A DNA stretch of 49,970 nucleotides from Planctomycetota bacterium (GTDB taxonomy: Bacteria > Planctomycetota > J058 > JAJDCQ01). Shown piece after piece: positions 1-9,218 of the stretch. Under the pieces are notes generated by a model, which was not told the origin of the DNA, ran no database searches, and saw nothing but the letters and a program-made list of their open reading frames with translations. Each line of letters begins with the position of its first letter. Within the stretch, counting starts at the first letter, position 1. The position numbers and the translations under genes were made by a program. The DNA is taken from contig JAJDCQ010000263.1 in NCBI GenBank assembly GCA_029260755.1, positions 1 through 49,970 of the forward strand. The letters are read 5' to 3'.

Positions 1-102
1 TTTTGGGGGGCCGTGGGGGTCTGGTCTCGTTTGTTCCTATACCCCCCGCTTCTGCAAACCCCCGACCCCTGACCCCTCGGCGCGCTTTCCGCTTTCCGCT
101 GC

Positions 103-510
103 TTACGGGGACCCGGAGAGCGGACATTTCAGCTCGCGGAGTGCTCGTATTGCTCTGGCCGATCCCCCCGCGTTGAGGCAGTCCCTGAAGCGCTCGAGGT
201 CGTCGGTCGCGCCTTCATCCATCGGATCGGTGAGGTCCGAGATGAGGTCGTGCAGCGAGAGTCCTATCGGCGGCTCTCCCGTCTCGATCAGGGCCTCCAT
301 CGAGGCGACGTGACGCGCATGCGCTTCATCGTCACTCAGGCACCAGAGCTGCCGAACGCGGTTCAAGTGCCGCTCGCGGATCTCGTGCCGGACGTCAAAG
401 GCGCGACAGCGTCTCGACCAGTCCACGATCGCGGCTCCGGACGAGAGGCTTAGGGCGACGGCGAAGACGACCACCGGGAGTTCACGCCATCGGTGACTCG
501 ACTCGCTCAC
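103..510 (-). CDS. Small membrane-anchored protein of unknown function
   Basis: 135 residues starting at GTG; the GTGA overlaps the stop of the upstream toxin-like gene by four bases, so the two are probably translated together. Residues about 11-29 form one hydrophobic segment after a short N-terminus, which fits a signal anchor. The rest is soluble, with Cys at about 35, 57, 110 and 127 and many acidic and arginine residues. I recognise no family. Its placement directly after a ParE-like toxin makes it either a third member of that operon or an unrelated gene. The stop is TAA, with about 100 bases of C- and G-rich sequence between it and the window edge and no clear hairpin there. Confidence 0.6.
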   Translation of the reverse strand: MSESSHRWRELPVVVFAVALSLSSGAAIVDWSRRCRAFDVRHEIRERHLNRVRQLWCLSDDEAHARHVASMEALIETGEPPIGLSLHDLISDLTDPMDEGATDDLERFRDCLNAGGSARAIRALRELKCPLSGSP

Positions 511-902
511 GGCGGCGACCCCGGATCGATGCGAGGCTCCGACCCTCTGCTCGCGTGCCAGAACGCGAGGACGTCGAGGTATCCGTCAGCGGTCGCGCGG
601 TCGTAGAGGAAGTAACGGATCCGAGAGAGCAGCAGCCGGCGGACTCCCGCTCGACGCGCGTGCGGTTGACCGATCGCCGGGTTCTTGCAGAGCATGGCGA
701 GCGCTCGCGATAGCTCTTGGTGGACGGCGTCCTGCGCGGCGGGTCGATTCGCCTCCCACCACGTGGCCGCGGCCTCGATTGCAGTCGCTGCCGCCGCGTC
801 GATTCGAGGCTGGAGCGCGATGTCAGCCCCGCTTGTCGATCCGGCGGAGCAGCTCGTCCCCCGAGACGAAGCTGCCCGACTCGATGCGGGTGATCGCGGC
901 AT
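507..902 (-). CDS. ParE/RelE-superfamily toxin-like protein
   Basis: The C-terminal ~105 residues look like a ParE/RelE toxin. There is a helical Glu/Arg-rich hairpin (AAATWWEANRP, then a second helix ending in NPAIGQPH), followed by beta strands with the typical VRRLLLSRIRYFLYDR and LDVLAFWHASRG. Family members inhibit gyrase or cleave mRNA at ribosomes. No start codon lies at the usual position, which would be just after the antitoxin stop at 823-825. I chose the ATG at 902 because AGAAGG precedes it by about six bases; a further in-frame ATG is at 947. Either choice puts 40 or so extra residues inside the antitoxin gene in another frame. The residues before position ~ADIALQPR have no family character, so the true start is uncertain. 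The downstream gene overlaps by four bases. Confidence 0.7.
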   Translation of the reverse strand: MPRSPASSRAASSRGTSCSAGSTSGADIALQPRIDAAAATAIEAAATWWEANRPAAQDAVHQELSRALAMLCKNPAIGQPHARRAGVRRLLLSRIRYFLYDRATADGYLDVLAFWHASRGSEPRIDPGSPP

Positions 903-1046
903 CGAGCGCCTTCTCGTCCTCGTCGGAGAGCTCGAAGGTGTCGCCATCGACTGATGTGATGATCGTCACCGTCGCGCCCTCGGTGAGCGGTGAGTCGTCG
1001 TCGACAATGATCTTTCCGTCGACGACTTTCCTGTGGTGACTCTCAT
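823..1046 (-). pseudogene. Antitoxin-like gene with an apparent one-base frameshift
   Basis: The reading frame from 1029 down to 823 encodes KVVDGKIIVDDDSPLTEG followed by GATVTIITSVDGDTFELSD and an acidic helical tail ending in LLRRIDKRG. This is the layout of small antitoxins found beside ParE-type toxins: an N-terminal beta DNA-binding part and a C-terminal toxin-binding helix. The frame has no ATG, GTG or TTG. An ATG at 1046 has a good ribosome binding site (GGAGGG, six bases upstream, plus-strand 1053-1058) but is in another frame. One additional A in the AAA run at 1027-1029 would join it as MRVTTG-KVVDG, giving a normal 74-residue antitoxin. The cause may be a real mutation, a programmed shift or a sequence error. 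Confidence 0.65.
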
Positions 1047-1107
1047 GGCCGGCCCTCCACGCGTTACGAGGCCGGCCCGAGTATAGCAGCTGCCTCCGCC
1101 GCGAGAG

Positions 1108-2925
1108 TCACGCGCCCGTCTCCGACGCCTCCCGGCCGCGTGGCGCCGGCGGCTCGATGAGCCTCCCGATCGCCGCGACCATGCCTCGGTGCTTCCCGCT
1201 CTTGATGAAGCTGACGAGCGCGGCGACGGCGAAGAAGACGAGGCCCCAGAAGACGAAGCTCGCTCCTCGCGGTCGGTCGGGACGGTCGAGGAAGCGGTAG
1301 GCCTCGAGCGTGCCGCGGCCGGACCAGATGACGAGGTCGGCGAGGGTGACCCAGAGGGCGATCGGGTTGCGGCGGACCCACCAGAGCGCGCCGACGGCGA
1401 CGAGCAGCGCCGCCGCGTGGATCGGGAACAGCGGCGCCGGCAGGTCGGGGAGGATCTTCCGGCCGGCGATCACGCCCGCGGCGAACAGGGCGCCGAGGCC
1501 GATCGTTCCGGCGTCCTCGAGGCGGCGGGCGAGCGCGTCGCGGAACAGCAGCCCGAGGGCGAGGGTTGCTCCGACCAGAGCGTGGACGGGGATCGTTCCG
1601 TGGCCGGCCGTGAGCCACGTCCCCCGGAGGCCGATCGTGAGGGCGAGGATGAGCGCCGCGGCGCTCGCGAGGGCTCGCCAGCTCCGGCGGTCGCGGACGA
1701 GCATCGCCGCCTGGAAGACGCCGATCAGGGCGACGGGGGCCGCCCGTGGCGCGACGAGGCTCCGGAGGTCGACGGTCGAGCCTCCGACCACGGCGAGCAG
1801 GGCGAGCGCCGCGATGAGGCCGATCTCCGCGCCTCGCGCTCCGCGAACGAGCGCGAAGAGGTAGAACGCGGCGGCGAGGAGGGTGACGACGAGCGCCGGC
1901 GCCGCGCCGACGGCCAGGAGATGCGGGAGGAACGAGGCCTCGGGCGCGAGCGACTCCGGCGCGCCGGGGAAGGCGAGGACGAGGGCCGATGGCGGCAGGA
2001 GCAGGGCGAGCCGCTCGAGCTTCACGCGTCTCCCCTCGCGGGCGATCTCGAGCAGCAGCACCGCCGCGACGAGGACGAGCGGCGCGAGCAGCCACGGGCC
2101 GAACGGGTTGGTCCCGACCGGCGCCGACCAGTAGGAGATCGGCCCGAGCCACACCCGGAAGACGACGCCGGCGCCGGCGATGACGTAGAGCGACCACGGG
2201 AACTGCGGCCACGCCCACGGCGTTCCGTTCTTCGCCACGTAGCCCGGCCCGCGCCGGATGGCCGGGATGAGGGCGCAGAACGCCGCGCCGGCCGCGACCG
2301 GGTAGAGGGCGTGCGCCCAGGCGAGTCGCTCGAAGCGCAGCGTCTCGACGGCATCGGCGAGGAGCGTCCCGAGCAGGATCGGGTAGAGGTAGAAGACCGT
2401 GAGGATGAGGTGATAGGGGAGGCGGTAGAGGATCGGCAGCCGGATCCGGCTCGCCCGCATCACAACCTCCGAGAAGAGCATCGCCAGGCCGAGGCCGACG
2501 ATGACGAACGACGCGCCGCTCTCGAGGTGCTCGGCGACCATCTCGTCGAGGCTGACCGAGGTCGCGAGCAGCAGCAGGACGATGATGAGGATCACGCTCC
2601 GGGCGTCGTCCCAGACCCGCCCGAAGCGGACGAGGACGACCGCCGCGGTCGCGATCAGGAGGGTGTAGCCCTGGAGCATGCCGAAGAGGAGCCAGCGGTC
2701 GAGCGCCATCCCCGGGTCCTGGAACGTTCCGTGGAGCCCGTAGAGGACGAGGCAGGCGCTGATCAGGTAGAACGGGTTCGCCGCGACCACCACCTCGAGC
2801 CAGGCGCCGAAGCCGCCCGGGGCCGCCGGTCGGGGGTGCCACGCGCCGTCGTCGTGGTCGACCTGGACATCTCGGTCGTCGTCGGTACGGACCTCGTCCG
2901 CCGGACGCGGAAGCGGCGTCATCAT
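1108..2925 (-). CDS. Large multi-pass membrane protein, unknown function
   Basis: 605 residues. The start ATGATG has GGGAGG about nine bases upstream. After a charged ~40-residue cytoplasmic N-terminus the protein is almost continuous hydrophobic helix, about 14-16 predicted membrane segments, ending in a short Arg-rich tail. An early segment contains NPFYLISACLVLYGLHGTF, which resembles the opening of multi-pass proteins common in Planctomycetota. I see no transporter signature, glycosyltransferase aspartates or enzyme motif. It lies upstream of the toxin-antitoxin pair on the same strand and is divergent from the VOC gene. Function unknown. Confidence 0.8.
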   Translation of the reverse strand: MMTPLPRPADEVRTDDDRDVQVDHDDGAWHPRPAAPGGFGAWLEVVVAANPFYLISACLVLYGLHGTFQDPGMALDRWLLFGMLQGYTLLIATAAVVLVRFGRVWDDARSVILIIVLLLLATSVSLDEMVAEHLESGASFVIVGLGLAMLFSEVVMRASRIRLPILYRLPYHLILTVFYLYPILLGTLLADAVETLRFERLAWAHALYPVAAGAAFCALIPAIRRGPGYVAKNGTPWAWPQFPWSLYVIAGAGVVFRVWLGPISYWSAPVGTNPFGPWLLAPLVLVAAVLLLEIAREGRRVKLERLALLLPPSALVLAFPGAPESLAPEASFLPHLLAVGAAPALVVTLLAAAFYLFALVRGARGAEIGLIAALALLAVVGGSTVDLRSLVAPRAAPVALIGVFQAAMLVRDRRSWRALASAAALILALTIGLRGTWLTAGHGTIPVHALVGATLALGLLFRDALARRLEDAGTIGLGALFAAGVIAGRKILPDLPAPLFPIHAAALLVAVGALWWVRRNPIALWVTLADLVIWSGRGTLEAYRFLDRPDRPRGASFVFWGLVFFAVAALVSFIKSGKHRGMVAAIGRLIEPPAPRGREASETGA

Positions 2926-3089
2926 CCCCGAACCTCCCAGGGTCGAACGGTCTAAGCTCGGGCGCCGAGGTCGCGGACGCGGGCGGCGCGCATCTCTACT
3001 ACGCCGTGGTGCGCGCTCGGTTCAGTCCGCGTAGGATCGGTCGCGGCCGGCCCGGGTCGTCGGGCCGCAGCGAAGATCGGAGAGAGCTC

Positions 3090-3461
3090 ATGATCACCAA
3101 GATCGCGTTCGTCAGTTACCCCTGCCAGGACCTCACCGAGGCGAAGAAGTTCTGGGTCGAGACGCTCGGCCTGAAGCATGCGGCCGACTACGCCGAGGGC
3201 AAGTGGAGCGAGGTCGAGGGGCCCGACGGGAAGACGATCGCCCTCGACACGTTCGCGCCCGAGGGGAGCCCGCCCTACCTCGCGCTGGAGACCGACGACA
3301 TCGACGCCGAGATGAAGCGCCTGAAGGAGGCCGGCGTGAAGGTCGTCCGCGACACCTGGGAGAACGAGGGCGCCTGCAAGATGGCGCTCATCCTCGACCC
3401 GGCCGGCCACACGCTGATGCTCCACGAGATCGACGCGAGCCGGGTGAAGGGCGGGAGCTAG
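3090..3461 (+). CDS. VOC-superfamily (glyoxalase/bleomycin-resistance fold) protein
   Basis: 123 residues, a normal single-module VOC length (paired beta-alpha-beta-beta-beta units). The first unit carries DLTEAKKFWVETLGL, the second DDIDAEMKRLKEAGV, then DPAGHTLMLHE with a likely metal-ligand Glu at the end. Family members are metal-dependent lyases, dioxygenases or ligand binders; the substrate cannot be told. The first-strand His usually seen as a metal ligand is replaced here (FVSYPCQD), so it may bind metal differently or not at all. The ATG at 3090 is preceded by GGAGAGAG. Its stop overlaps the stop of the convergent lipoprotein gene by four bases. Confidence 0.85.
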   Translation: MITKIAFVSYPCQDLTEAKKFWVETLGLKHAADYAEGKWSEVEGPDGKTIALDTFAPEGSPPYLALETDDIDAEMKRLKEAGVKVVRDTWENEGACKMALILDPAGHTLMLHEIDASRVKGGS

Positions 3462-4279
3462 GGCTGGCGCTCGAGCCACCGCCGCCACGGGCTGCCGACG
3501 CTGCCGTCCGCCTCGAACGTCTGGCCGGTGATCGTGTTGAGCGCCCAGAGCGCGTCGTCGCGCCGCTTGGCGTCGTCGAGGGTGTCGATCAGGTCGGGCG
3601 CCGCCACCAGGCCGAGCTCGATGAGGTGGGACTTCGCGATCTCGCGGTCGTCGCCGGCGAGGTCGTCGATCGCCTTCCGGATCCGGCCGGGGATCCGGAC
3701 GAGCGGCTCGTCGGCCACGGGCTTGCCCGCCTCGGCGTGGGCCGCGACGAGCCGTCCGAGCTGTCGGCACGCCCAGGCGGCGTGGCGGCTCTTGGTCCTT
3801 CCGACCTGCCGGTAGCAGTTGGCCGCCTGGGCCGGGTCCGGGCGCGTTCCGCGGTAGTAGCCGGCGCCCGGGTAGTCGGTGAGCGGGTCGAGCCGCACGC
3901 CGAGGAGCATGAACGCTCGCGGGTCACCGTTCTGGGCGCGGCGCCGGAGCTCCTCGACGTCGGCGGTCTCGGCGAGGTTGGCGTCGACCTCGATGAGGCG
4001 CGCCACCTCGGGCTCGAGCGAGGCCGAGCCGAGCTCCTCTGTGTCGAGCTCGCCGTAGGGGACCGTTCGCTCCCCCGCGTAGGCCTTCCGGAAGTGGCGC
4101 GCCGCCTCGTCGAGCCGGCCCTCGGCCTCGAGCTCGCGCGCGAGGGCGAAGTGGTCCTCGGGCGTCGTCTTGCAGCCGGCGCCGGCGCCGCTCGCGAGCG
4201 CGGTCGCGACGGCGACGGCGATCGTCAGGAGACGGGCGCCGGAGCGGGTCGCGGTCGGCTCGGAGCGAGATCGCGTCAC
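3458..4279 (-). CDS. Lipoprotein with a helical-repeat region, last gene of the Mla-like operon
   Basis: 273 residues. A basic N-terminus is followed by a hydrophobic stretch ending GAGAGC, a likely lipobox with Cys at 35. Residues ~40-70 (HFALARELEAEGRLDEAARHFRKAY) look like a TPR. The C-terminal ~90 residues are HEAT-like and close with a WALNTITGQTF motif and WRRWLERQP. The ATG overlaps the stop of the preceding TPR lipoprotein by four bases, so it is probably co-expressed with the lipid transport genes upstream. By position it could be a periplasmic or outer-membrane accessory; I cannot assign a biochemical role. The 3' end overlaps the convergent VOC gene by four bases. Confidence 0.75.
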   Translation of the reverse strand: MTRSRSEPTATRSGARLLTIAVAVATALASGAGAGCKTTPEDHFALARELEAEGRLDEAARHFRKAYAGERTVPYGELDTEELGSASLEPEVARLIEVDANLAETADVEELRRRAQNGDPRAFMLLGVRLDPLTDYPGAGYYRGTRPDPAQAANCYRQVGRTKSRHAAWACRQLGRLVAAHAEAGKPVADEPLVRIPGRIRKAIDDLAGDDREIAKSHLIELGLVAAPDLIDTLDDAKRRDDALWALNTITGQTFEADGSVGSPWRRWLERQP

Positions 4280-5273
4280 TGGGCGTCTTCGCGGAACGCC
4301 GCGCCGGCCAGGGCCGCGTCGGCCTCGGCCGTCTCGAGGCGCGCCTGCAGGGCCGCGCGCGCCTCGTCGTCCTCGGGGACGAGGGCGATCGCGAGGCGCA
4401 GGGCGGCGACGAGGCGCGCCTCGCCGACGCCGGGGACGTCGTCGCCGACGACCCGGTAGTGGACGATCGCGGTCGCCGGGTCGCCCGCATCGAGGTGGAG
4501 GTCGCCGATCTCCTTGGCGAGCTCGTCGCGACCGAGATCGAGGGCGAAGGCGCGCTGGAGCGCTCGGATCGCCTCGCGCGTGTTCTCGGTGCGACGGGCG
4601 GCGCGGCCGAGCGCGATCCAGGCCTCGATGCGGTCGCCGTCGGCCGCGGTCGCCCGACGGAACGCGGCGAGCGCGTCGTCGTCGCGCCCCTGCGCTTCGC
4701 GGAGGCGGCCGATCCGGAAGTGAGCGAGGGCGCTGTCGGGCTCGATCTCGAGGGCGGCCTCGAGCTCGGCGCTCGCCTCCTGGAGCCGTCCGGCGCTCTG
4801 GTGCCAGAGGCCGGCGTAGACGCGCGGGTAGGCGCTGTCGGGGTCGGCCTCGGCGGCGCGGGCGAAGAGCTCGCGGGCGAGCCCGTCCTCGGACGCGGCG
4901 CCGACGATGCGGGCCAGGTTCGTGAGGCTCGGGGCGTGCTCGTTCGTCTCGACGATCGCCTCGTACTCGGCCCGCGCCCGGTCGGTCTTGTCCTGCCGCT
5001 CGAGAGCGGTGGCGAGGTTGAAGCGCGCGCGGACGAGCCCGGGCTCGAGCTCGACCGCCTCTTTGTAGGCGCGGATGGCGTCGGGCAGCTCGCCGGCCGC
5101 CTGGTGGGCGACGCCGCGGTTGTAGGGGCCGAGCCCGGGGTGGCTGGCGCAGCCGGCGGCGCTCGCCACGACGGCGACGGCTATGGCGGTCGTCGGGAGG
5201 AGTCGGCTTCGGTCTCGAGGGCTACGCATCGGGAGCTGCTTTCTACGATGTGGTCCGCGCGAAGATCGCGTCA

Positions 5274-5274
<1 letters not shown>
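4276..5274 (-). CDS. TPR-repeat lipoprotein in the Mla-like operon
   Basis: 332 residues. Its ATG overlaps the mlaD-like stop by one base (TGATG), so translation is probably coupled; a second start, M16, would give a more typical lipoprotein signal. The signal ends at VASAAGC (Cys 42). The rest is a run of about six TPRs, each with the G-Y/A-P spacing, for example GELPDAIRAYKEAVELEPG and GRDDDALAAFRRATAADG, plus a final helical region rich in Ala and Glu. TPRs bind protein partners. Lying directly after MlaD it may be an envelope scaffold for the transporter, in the place where other bacteria use lipoproteins such as MlaA or PqiC. That role is inferred from position only. Confidence 0.85.
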
Positions 5275-6443
<1,169 letters not shown>

Positions 6444-6460
6444 GGGGTGCTCGCTTCCTG

Positions 6461-7594
6461 CTAGAGGACGTCGTCGAGGAACGCCGGCAGCTCGTCCTCG
6501 TCGCGGACGGGGACCTCGCCGGCGATGAACTGTTTCACGCGGTCGTCGTCGCTCGCCTGACACTCCTCGGGAGTGCCCCGGAAGATCACCTCGCCCTGGT
6601 AGAGCATGACGATCTCGTCGGCGATGCGGAACGCGCTCTCCATCACGTGGGTGATGACGACGCTCGTGATCCCGAGCGCCTTGCTCAGGTCCTTGATGAG
6701 GTGGTCGACGACCGTCACGACGATCGGGTCGAGGCCGGCCGACGGCTCGTCGTAGAAGATGACCTTCGGGTCGAGCGCGATCGCGCGGGCGAGGCCGGCC
6801 CGCTTCGCCATGCCGCCCGAGATCTCGCTCGGCAGCAGGTCCTCGGCGTGGCCGAGGCCGACCTGGTCGAGCTTCATCTTGACCATGATGTCGATCGTCT
6901 CCTCGGCCAGATCCGTGTGGAACCGGATCGGAAGGGCGACGTTCTCGCCGACGGTCATCGAGCCGAAGAGGGCGGCGGACTGGAAGAGGACGCCGAACTT
7001 GCGCCGCGCGTCGTTCCAGATGACGTGGCGCTTGGTCGAGTCGAGGTGATCGACATCGGGCCCCGAGAGCTGCGCGCCGTCGAGCCAGATCTCGCCGCAA
7101 TCGATCGGGTGCGCGCCGATGAGGCACTTGAGCATCGTCGACTTGCCGCTGCCCGAGCCGCCCATGATCACGACGACCTTGCCGCGCTCGATCTCGTAGT
7201 TGACGTCCTTGAGGATGACCCGGTCGCCGAAGCTCTTCTTGAGGCCCTTCACGACGATCATCGGCGGCCGGTCCTTGCCGCGCGATGAGCTGCGCTTCGC
7301 GGCGGCGGGGGCTGGCTCCTCCTTCTTGGGCTCGTCCTTCTTGGGTTCGTCCTTCGTGGGTTCGGCGTCGGGCTTTGGCTCGTCGGCCTTCGGCTCTTCG
7401 GGCTTCGGCTCTTCGGCCTTCGGCTCCTCGGCCCTGGGGTCGTCCGTCTTGGTCTCGTTCTTCTCGTCGTCGGTCGACGCCTTGCCGACCGATGACTCGG
7501 CCAGCTTCCGCTCGGCGGTCGCCTTCGCCCGCGCCTTCGCCGCCGCGAGCTCGTCCGAGCCCTTCTCGGGGACCTTCTCGTTGTCGTCGGTCAT
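6461..7594 (-). CDS. mlaF: MlaF-like ABC transporter ATPase with a charged EPK-repeat N-terminus
   Basis: 377 residues. Residues ~112-360 are an ABC ATPase of the MlaF/Ttg2A group: Walker A GGSGSGKS at 145-152, Q-loop in GVLFQSAALFGS, signature ISGGMAKRAG, Walker B VIFYDEPSAGLDP, and an H-loop TH. It would power MlaE-dependent phospholipid movement. Unlike the usual ~260-residue MlaF, it has a 110-residue extension made of Lys/Glu/Pro repeats (EEPKAEEPKPEEPKADEPK-like units at about 53-94). The extension is low-complexity and probably disordered. The gene lies 13 bases after mlaE and 17 before mlaD. An internal start near M112 would remove the extension, but I see no strong ribosome binding site there. 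Confidence 0.93.
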   Translation of the reverse strand: MTDDNEKVPEKGSDELAAAKARAKATAERKLAESSVGKASTDDEKNETKTDDPRAEEPKAEEPKPEEPKADEPKPDAEPTKDEPKKDEPKKEEPAPAAAKRSSSRGKDRPPMIVVKGLKKSFGDRVILKDVNYEIERGKVVVIMGGSGSGKSTMLKCLIGAHPIDCGEIWLDGAQLSGPDVDHLDSTKRHVIWNDARRKFGVLFQSAALFGSMTVGENVALPIRFHTDLAEETIDIMVKMKLDQVGLGHAEDLLPSEISGGMAKRAGLARAIALDPKVIFYDEPSAGLDPIVVTVVDHLIKDLSKALGITSVVITHVMESAFRIADEIVMLYQGEVIFRGTPEECQASDDDRVKQFIAGEVPVRDEDELPAFLDDVL

Positions 7595-7607
7595 TCCCGG
7601 TCCGTGA

Positions 7608-8411
7608 CTAGAAGAAGACGTTGATGACGGCCGTGAAGACCGCGTCGGCGGCGATCACGAGGACGAGGCTCGCGACGACGCTGTTGCGCGTCGCTTCACC
7701 GACCTGCTCGGCGCCGCCCTGGACGGCCAGGCCCTTGTAGCAGCAGATCATCGAGATGATCACGGCGAAGGTGAGGCTCTTGAGCAGCCCGCTCACGATG
7801 TCCTGGAGCACCAGGCCTCGGATCGTCTGGTCGATGTAGACGTTGGGCGGAATCCCGAAGACGCCGACGCCCATGAGGAACCCGCCGAAGATCCCGGTGA
7901 GACAGCTGAAGATGCTCAGGCACGGCTGCATCACGGCCAGGGCGAGGGCGCGCGGCACCACCAGCCAGCCGACCGGGTTGATCGCCATCGTGTCGAGGGC
8001 GAGCACCTCCTCGTTGATCTTCATGTTGCCGAGCTCGGCCGTGAACGCGCTCCCGACCCGGCCGATCAGGACGATCGCCGTCATGAGCGGGCCGAGCTCG
8101 CGCACGAGCGTGACGGCGACCCCCTGCGCGACGAGCCGCACCTGCCCGAACTTCTCGAGCTGATAGGCCGTTTGCAGCACGAGGATCGTGCCGATCAGCG
8201 AGCTGACCAGCAGCACGATCGGGATGCTCTTCACGCCGACCGCCTCCGCCTGGCGGAAGGTGTCGGGCGAGTTGAAGAACCCGGCCGGCCGCTTACGGAA
8301 CGGCGCGATCGTCACCCAGAAGAGCGTCTTCCGGGCGAGGATGACCGGACCGCCGAGCTCCTGGAAGAACGAGAGACCGAGCCGGCCGATCGTCGCGAAC
8401 GGTCCGGTCAC
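7608..8411 (-). CDS. mlaE: MlaE-like phospholipid transport permease
   Basis: 267 residues, the standard length for MlaE. An amphipathic N-terminus is followed by about five to six membrane segments. The family core is plain: VKSIPIVLLVSSLIGTIL, then LVRELGPLMTAIVLIGRVGSAFTAELG and the EEVLALDTMAINPVGWLVVPR loop that couples to the ATPase. It forms the inner-membrane core of the lipid transporter with MlaF and MlaD. The GTG start overlaps the STAS stop by four bases (GTGA), which ties expression of the permease directly to the STAS protein. Confidence 0.95.
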   Translation of the reverse strand: MTGPFATIGRLGLSFFQELGGPVILARKTLFWVTIAPFRKRPAGFFNSPDTFRQAEAVGVKSIPIVLLVSSLIGTILVLQTAYQLEKFGQVRLVAQGVAVTLVRELGPLMTAIVLIGRVGSAFTAELGNMKINEEVLALDTMAINPVGWLVVPRALALAVMQPCLSIFSCLTGIFGGFLMGVGVFGIPPNVYIDQTIRGLVLQDIVSGLLKSLTFAVIISMICCYKGLAVQGGAEQVGEATRNSVVASLVLVIAADAVFTAVINVFF

Positions 8412-8746
8412 TGGAGCGATCCGACGGCCGAGTCGATGCTCGCCTCGATCGCGAAGAACTTCTGGAGACGCGCCAGCTCGATCACCTCACGCACCGCCTC
8501 GGACGGCTGCGCGAGGATGATCTTGACGTTCGCCGTCTTGCTCCAGCGGACGCCTTCGATCAGGACGGCCACGCCGGAGCTGTCCATGTACTCGAGGGCG
8601 GCGAGGTCGATGATGACCCCCTTGTCCGAGTCCTTGACCGCCTGCTCGACGGCGGCGCGGAACTCGGGGGAGGTGTTCATGTCGACCTCGCCTTCGGGGC
8701 GGACGACGGTGATGCCGGCGGCGGGACTAGCCGTCTCGATCTTCAC
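8408..8746 (-). CDS. STAS-domain protein: anti-sigma-antagonist-like and MlaB position
   Basis: 112 residues, one STAS domain. Strand-helix order matches SpoIIAA/RsbV: GEVDMNTSPEFRAAVEQAV, then VIIDLAALEYMDSSGVAVLI. The DSSG motif keeps the serine that RsbW-type kinases phosphorylate in antagonists (residue ~56-57). In E. coli the STAS protein MlaB binds MlaF and is needed for transport, so this protein could serve as MlaB, as a partner-switching antagonist, or both. The GTG start lies 20 bases inside the upstream ATPase gene with GGAGAG about seven bases before it, and the stop overlaps mlaE by four bases. This places it between the two modules. Confidence 0.9.
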   Translation of the reverse strand: MKIETASPAAGITVVRPEGEVDMNTSPEFRAAVEQAVKDSDKGVIIDLAALEYMDSSGVAVLIEGVRWSKTANVKIILAQPSEAVREVIELARLQKFFAIEASIDSAVGSLQ

Positions 8747-9218
8747 TAGGGCTCTCCTCGCGCGACCGGTGCAGGTCGCGGGCCATCAGGATGCGCGGGC
8801 AGCCGTCGTCGGCCTGCTCGTAATGGACCGCGTCCATCGCGGTGTTGATGAAGTGGGTGCCGAGCCCGCCCGGCTTCACGTCGTCGAGGTCGCGCCCCTT
8901 GGGGCCGCCCTCGGGCGCCGGCGCGCCGTCGTGATCGATCTGGATCACGAGCCAGCGCTCGTCGAAGCGAAACGCGAGCCGGATCCGGTGCCCGGGCTTG
9001 GCCGAGCAGGCGTGGCGGATGACGTTGCTCATCGCCTCGTCGACGGCGAGCGTCATCTGACGCATGGCCGTGTCGTCGAGGCCGGCGAGCTTGCTCGCCA
9101 CCTCCGTCGTCCGCCTCACGAGCGGCAAAAGCTTCGGATCGCTCCCGATCTCGAGGGCGAAGCCCTCGTTCGGACCGATCGGGCGCGGCGGCGCCCCGTC
9201 GGCGGCGTCTTGGGTCAC
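8727..9218 (-). CDS. RsbW/SpoIIAB-like ATP-binding kinase (HATPase, anti-sigma type)
   Basis: 163 residues. The GHKL ATPase fold is recognisable: N-box LAVDEAMSNVIRHA (about 57-70), a degenerate G1 box at IDHDGAPAP and G2-like KPGGLGTHFINTAMD. Such proteins phosphorylate a STAS antagonist and otherwise bind a client, often a sigma factor. No sigma factor gene is nearby. The immediate downstream gene is a STAS protein with a phosphorylatable serine, and the upstream gene is a SpoIIE-type phosphatase, so all three partner-switching parts are present. The GTG start overlaps the phosphatase stop by four bases. Confidence 0.9.
   Translation of the reverse strand: MTQDAADGAPPRPIGPNEGFALEIGSDPKLLPLVRRTTEVASKLAGLDDTAMRQMTLAVDEAMSNVIRHACSAKPGHRIRLAFRFDERWLVIQIDHDGAPAPEGGPKGRDLDDVKPGGLGTHFINTAMDAVHYEQADDGCPRILMARDLHRSREESPSEDRDG

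Noticed and set aside
1047..1077. GGCCGGCC repeated at 1047 and 1070 as a terminator or operator
   Set aside because: The pairs are palindromic and separated by 15 bases, but similar words are frequent in this sequence; no U-tract follows.
1189..2955. Plus-strand open frame of nearly 590 codons over the membrane protein gene
   Set aside because: Its translation is Arg/Glu/Asp-rich low complexity, the mirror of a hydrophobic protein in high-G+C DNA; no domain or signal.
8727..9218. RsbW-like protein read as an anti-sigma factor for a sigma gene nearby
   Set aside because: No sigma factor gene is in the window, so only the operon partners can be proposed as clients.
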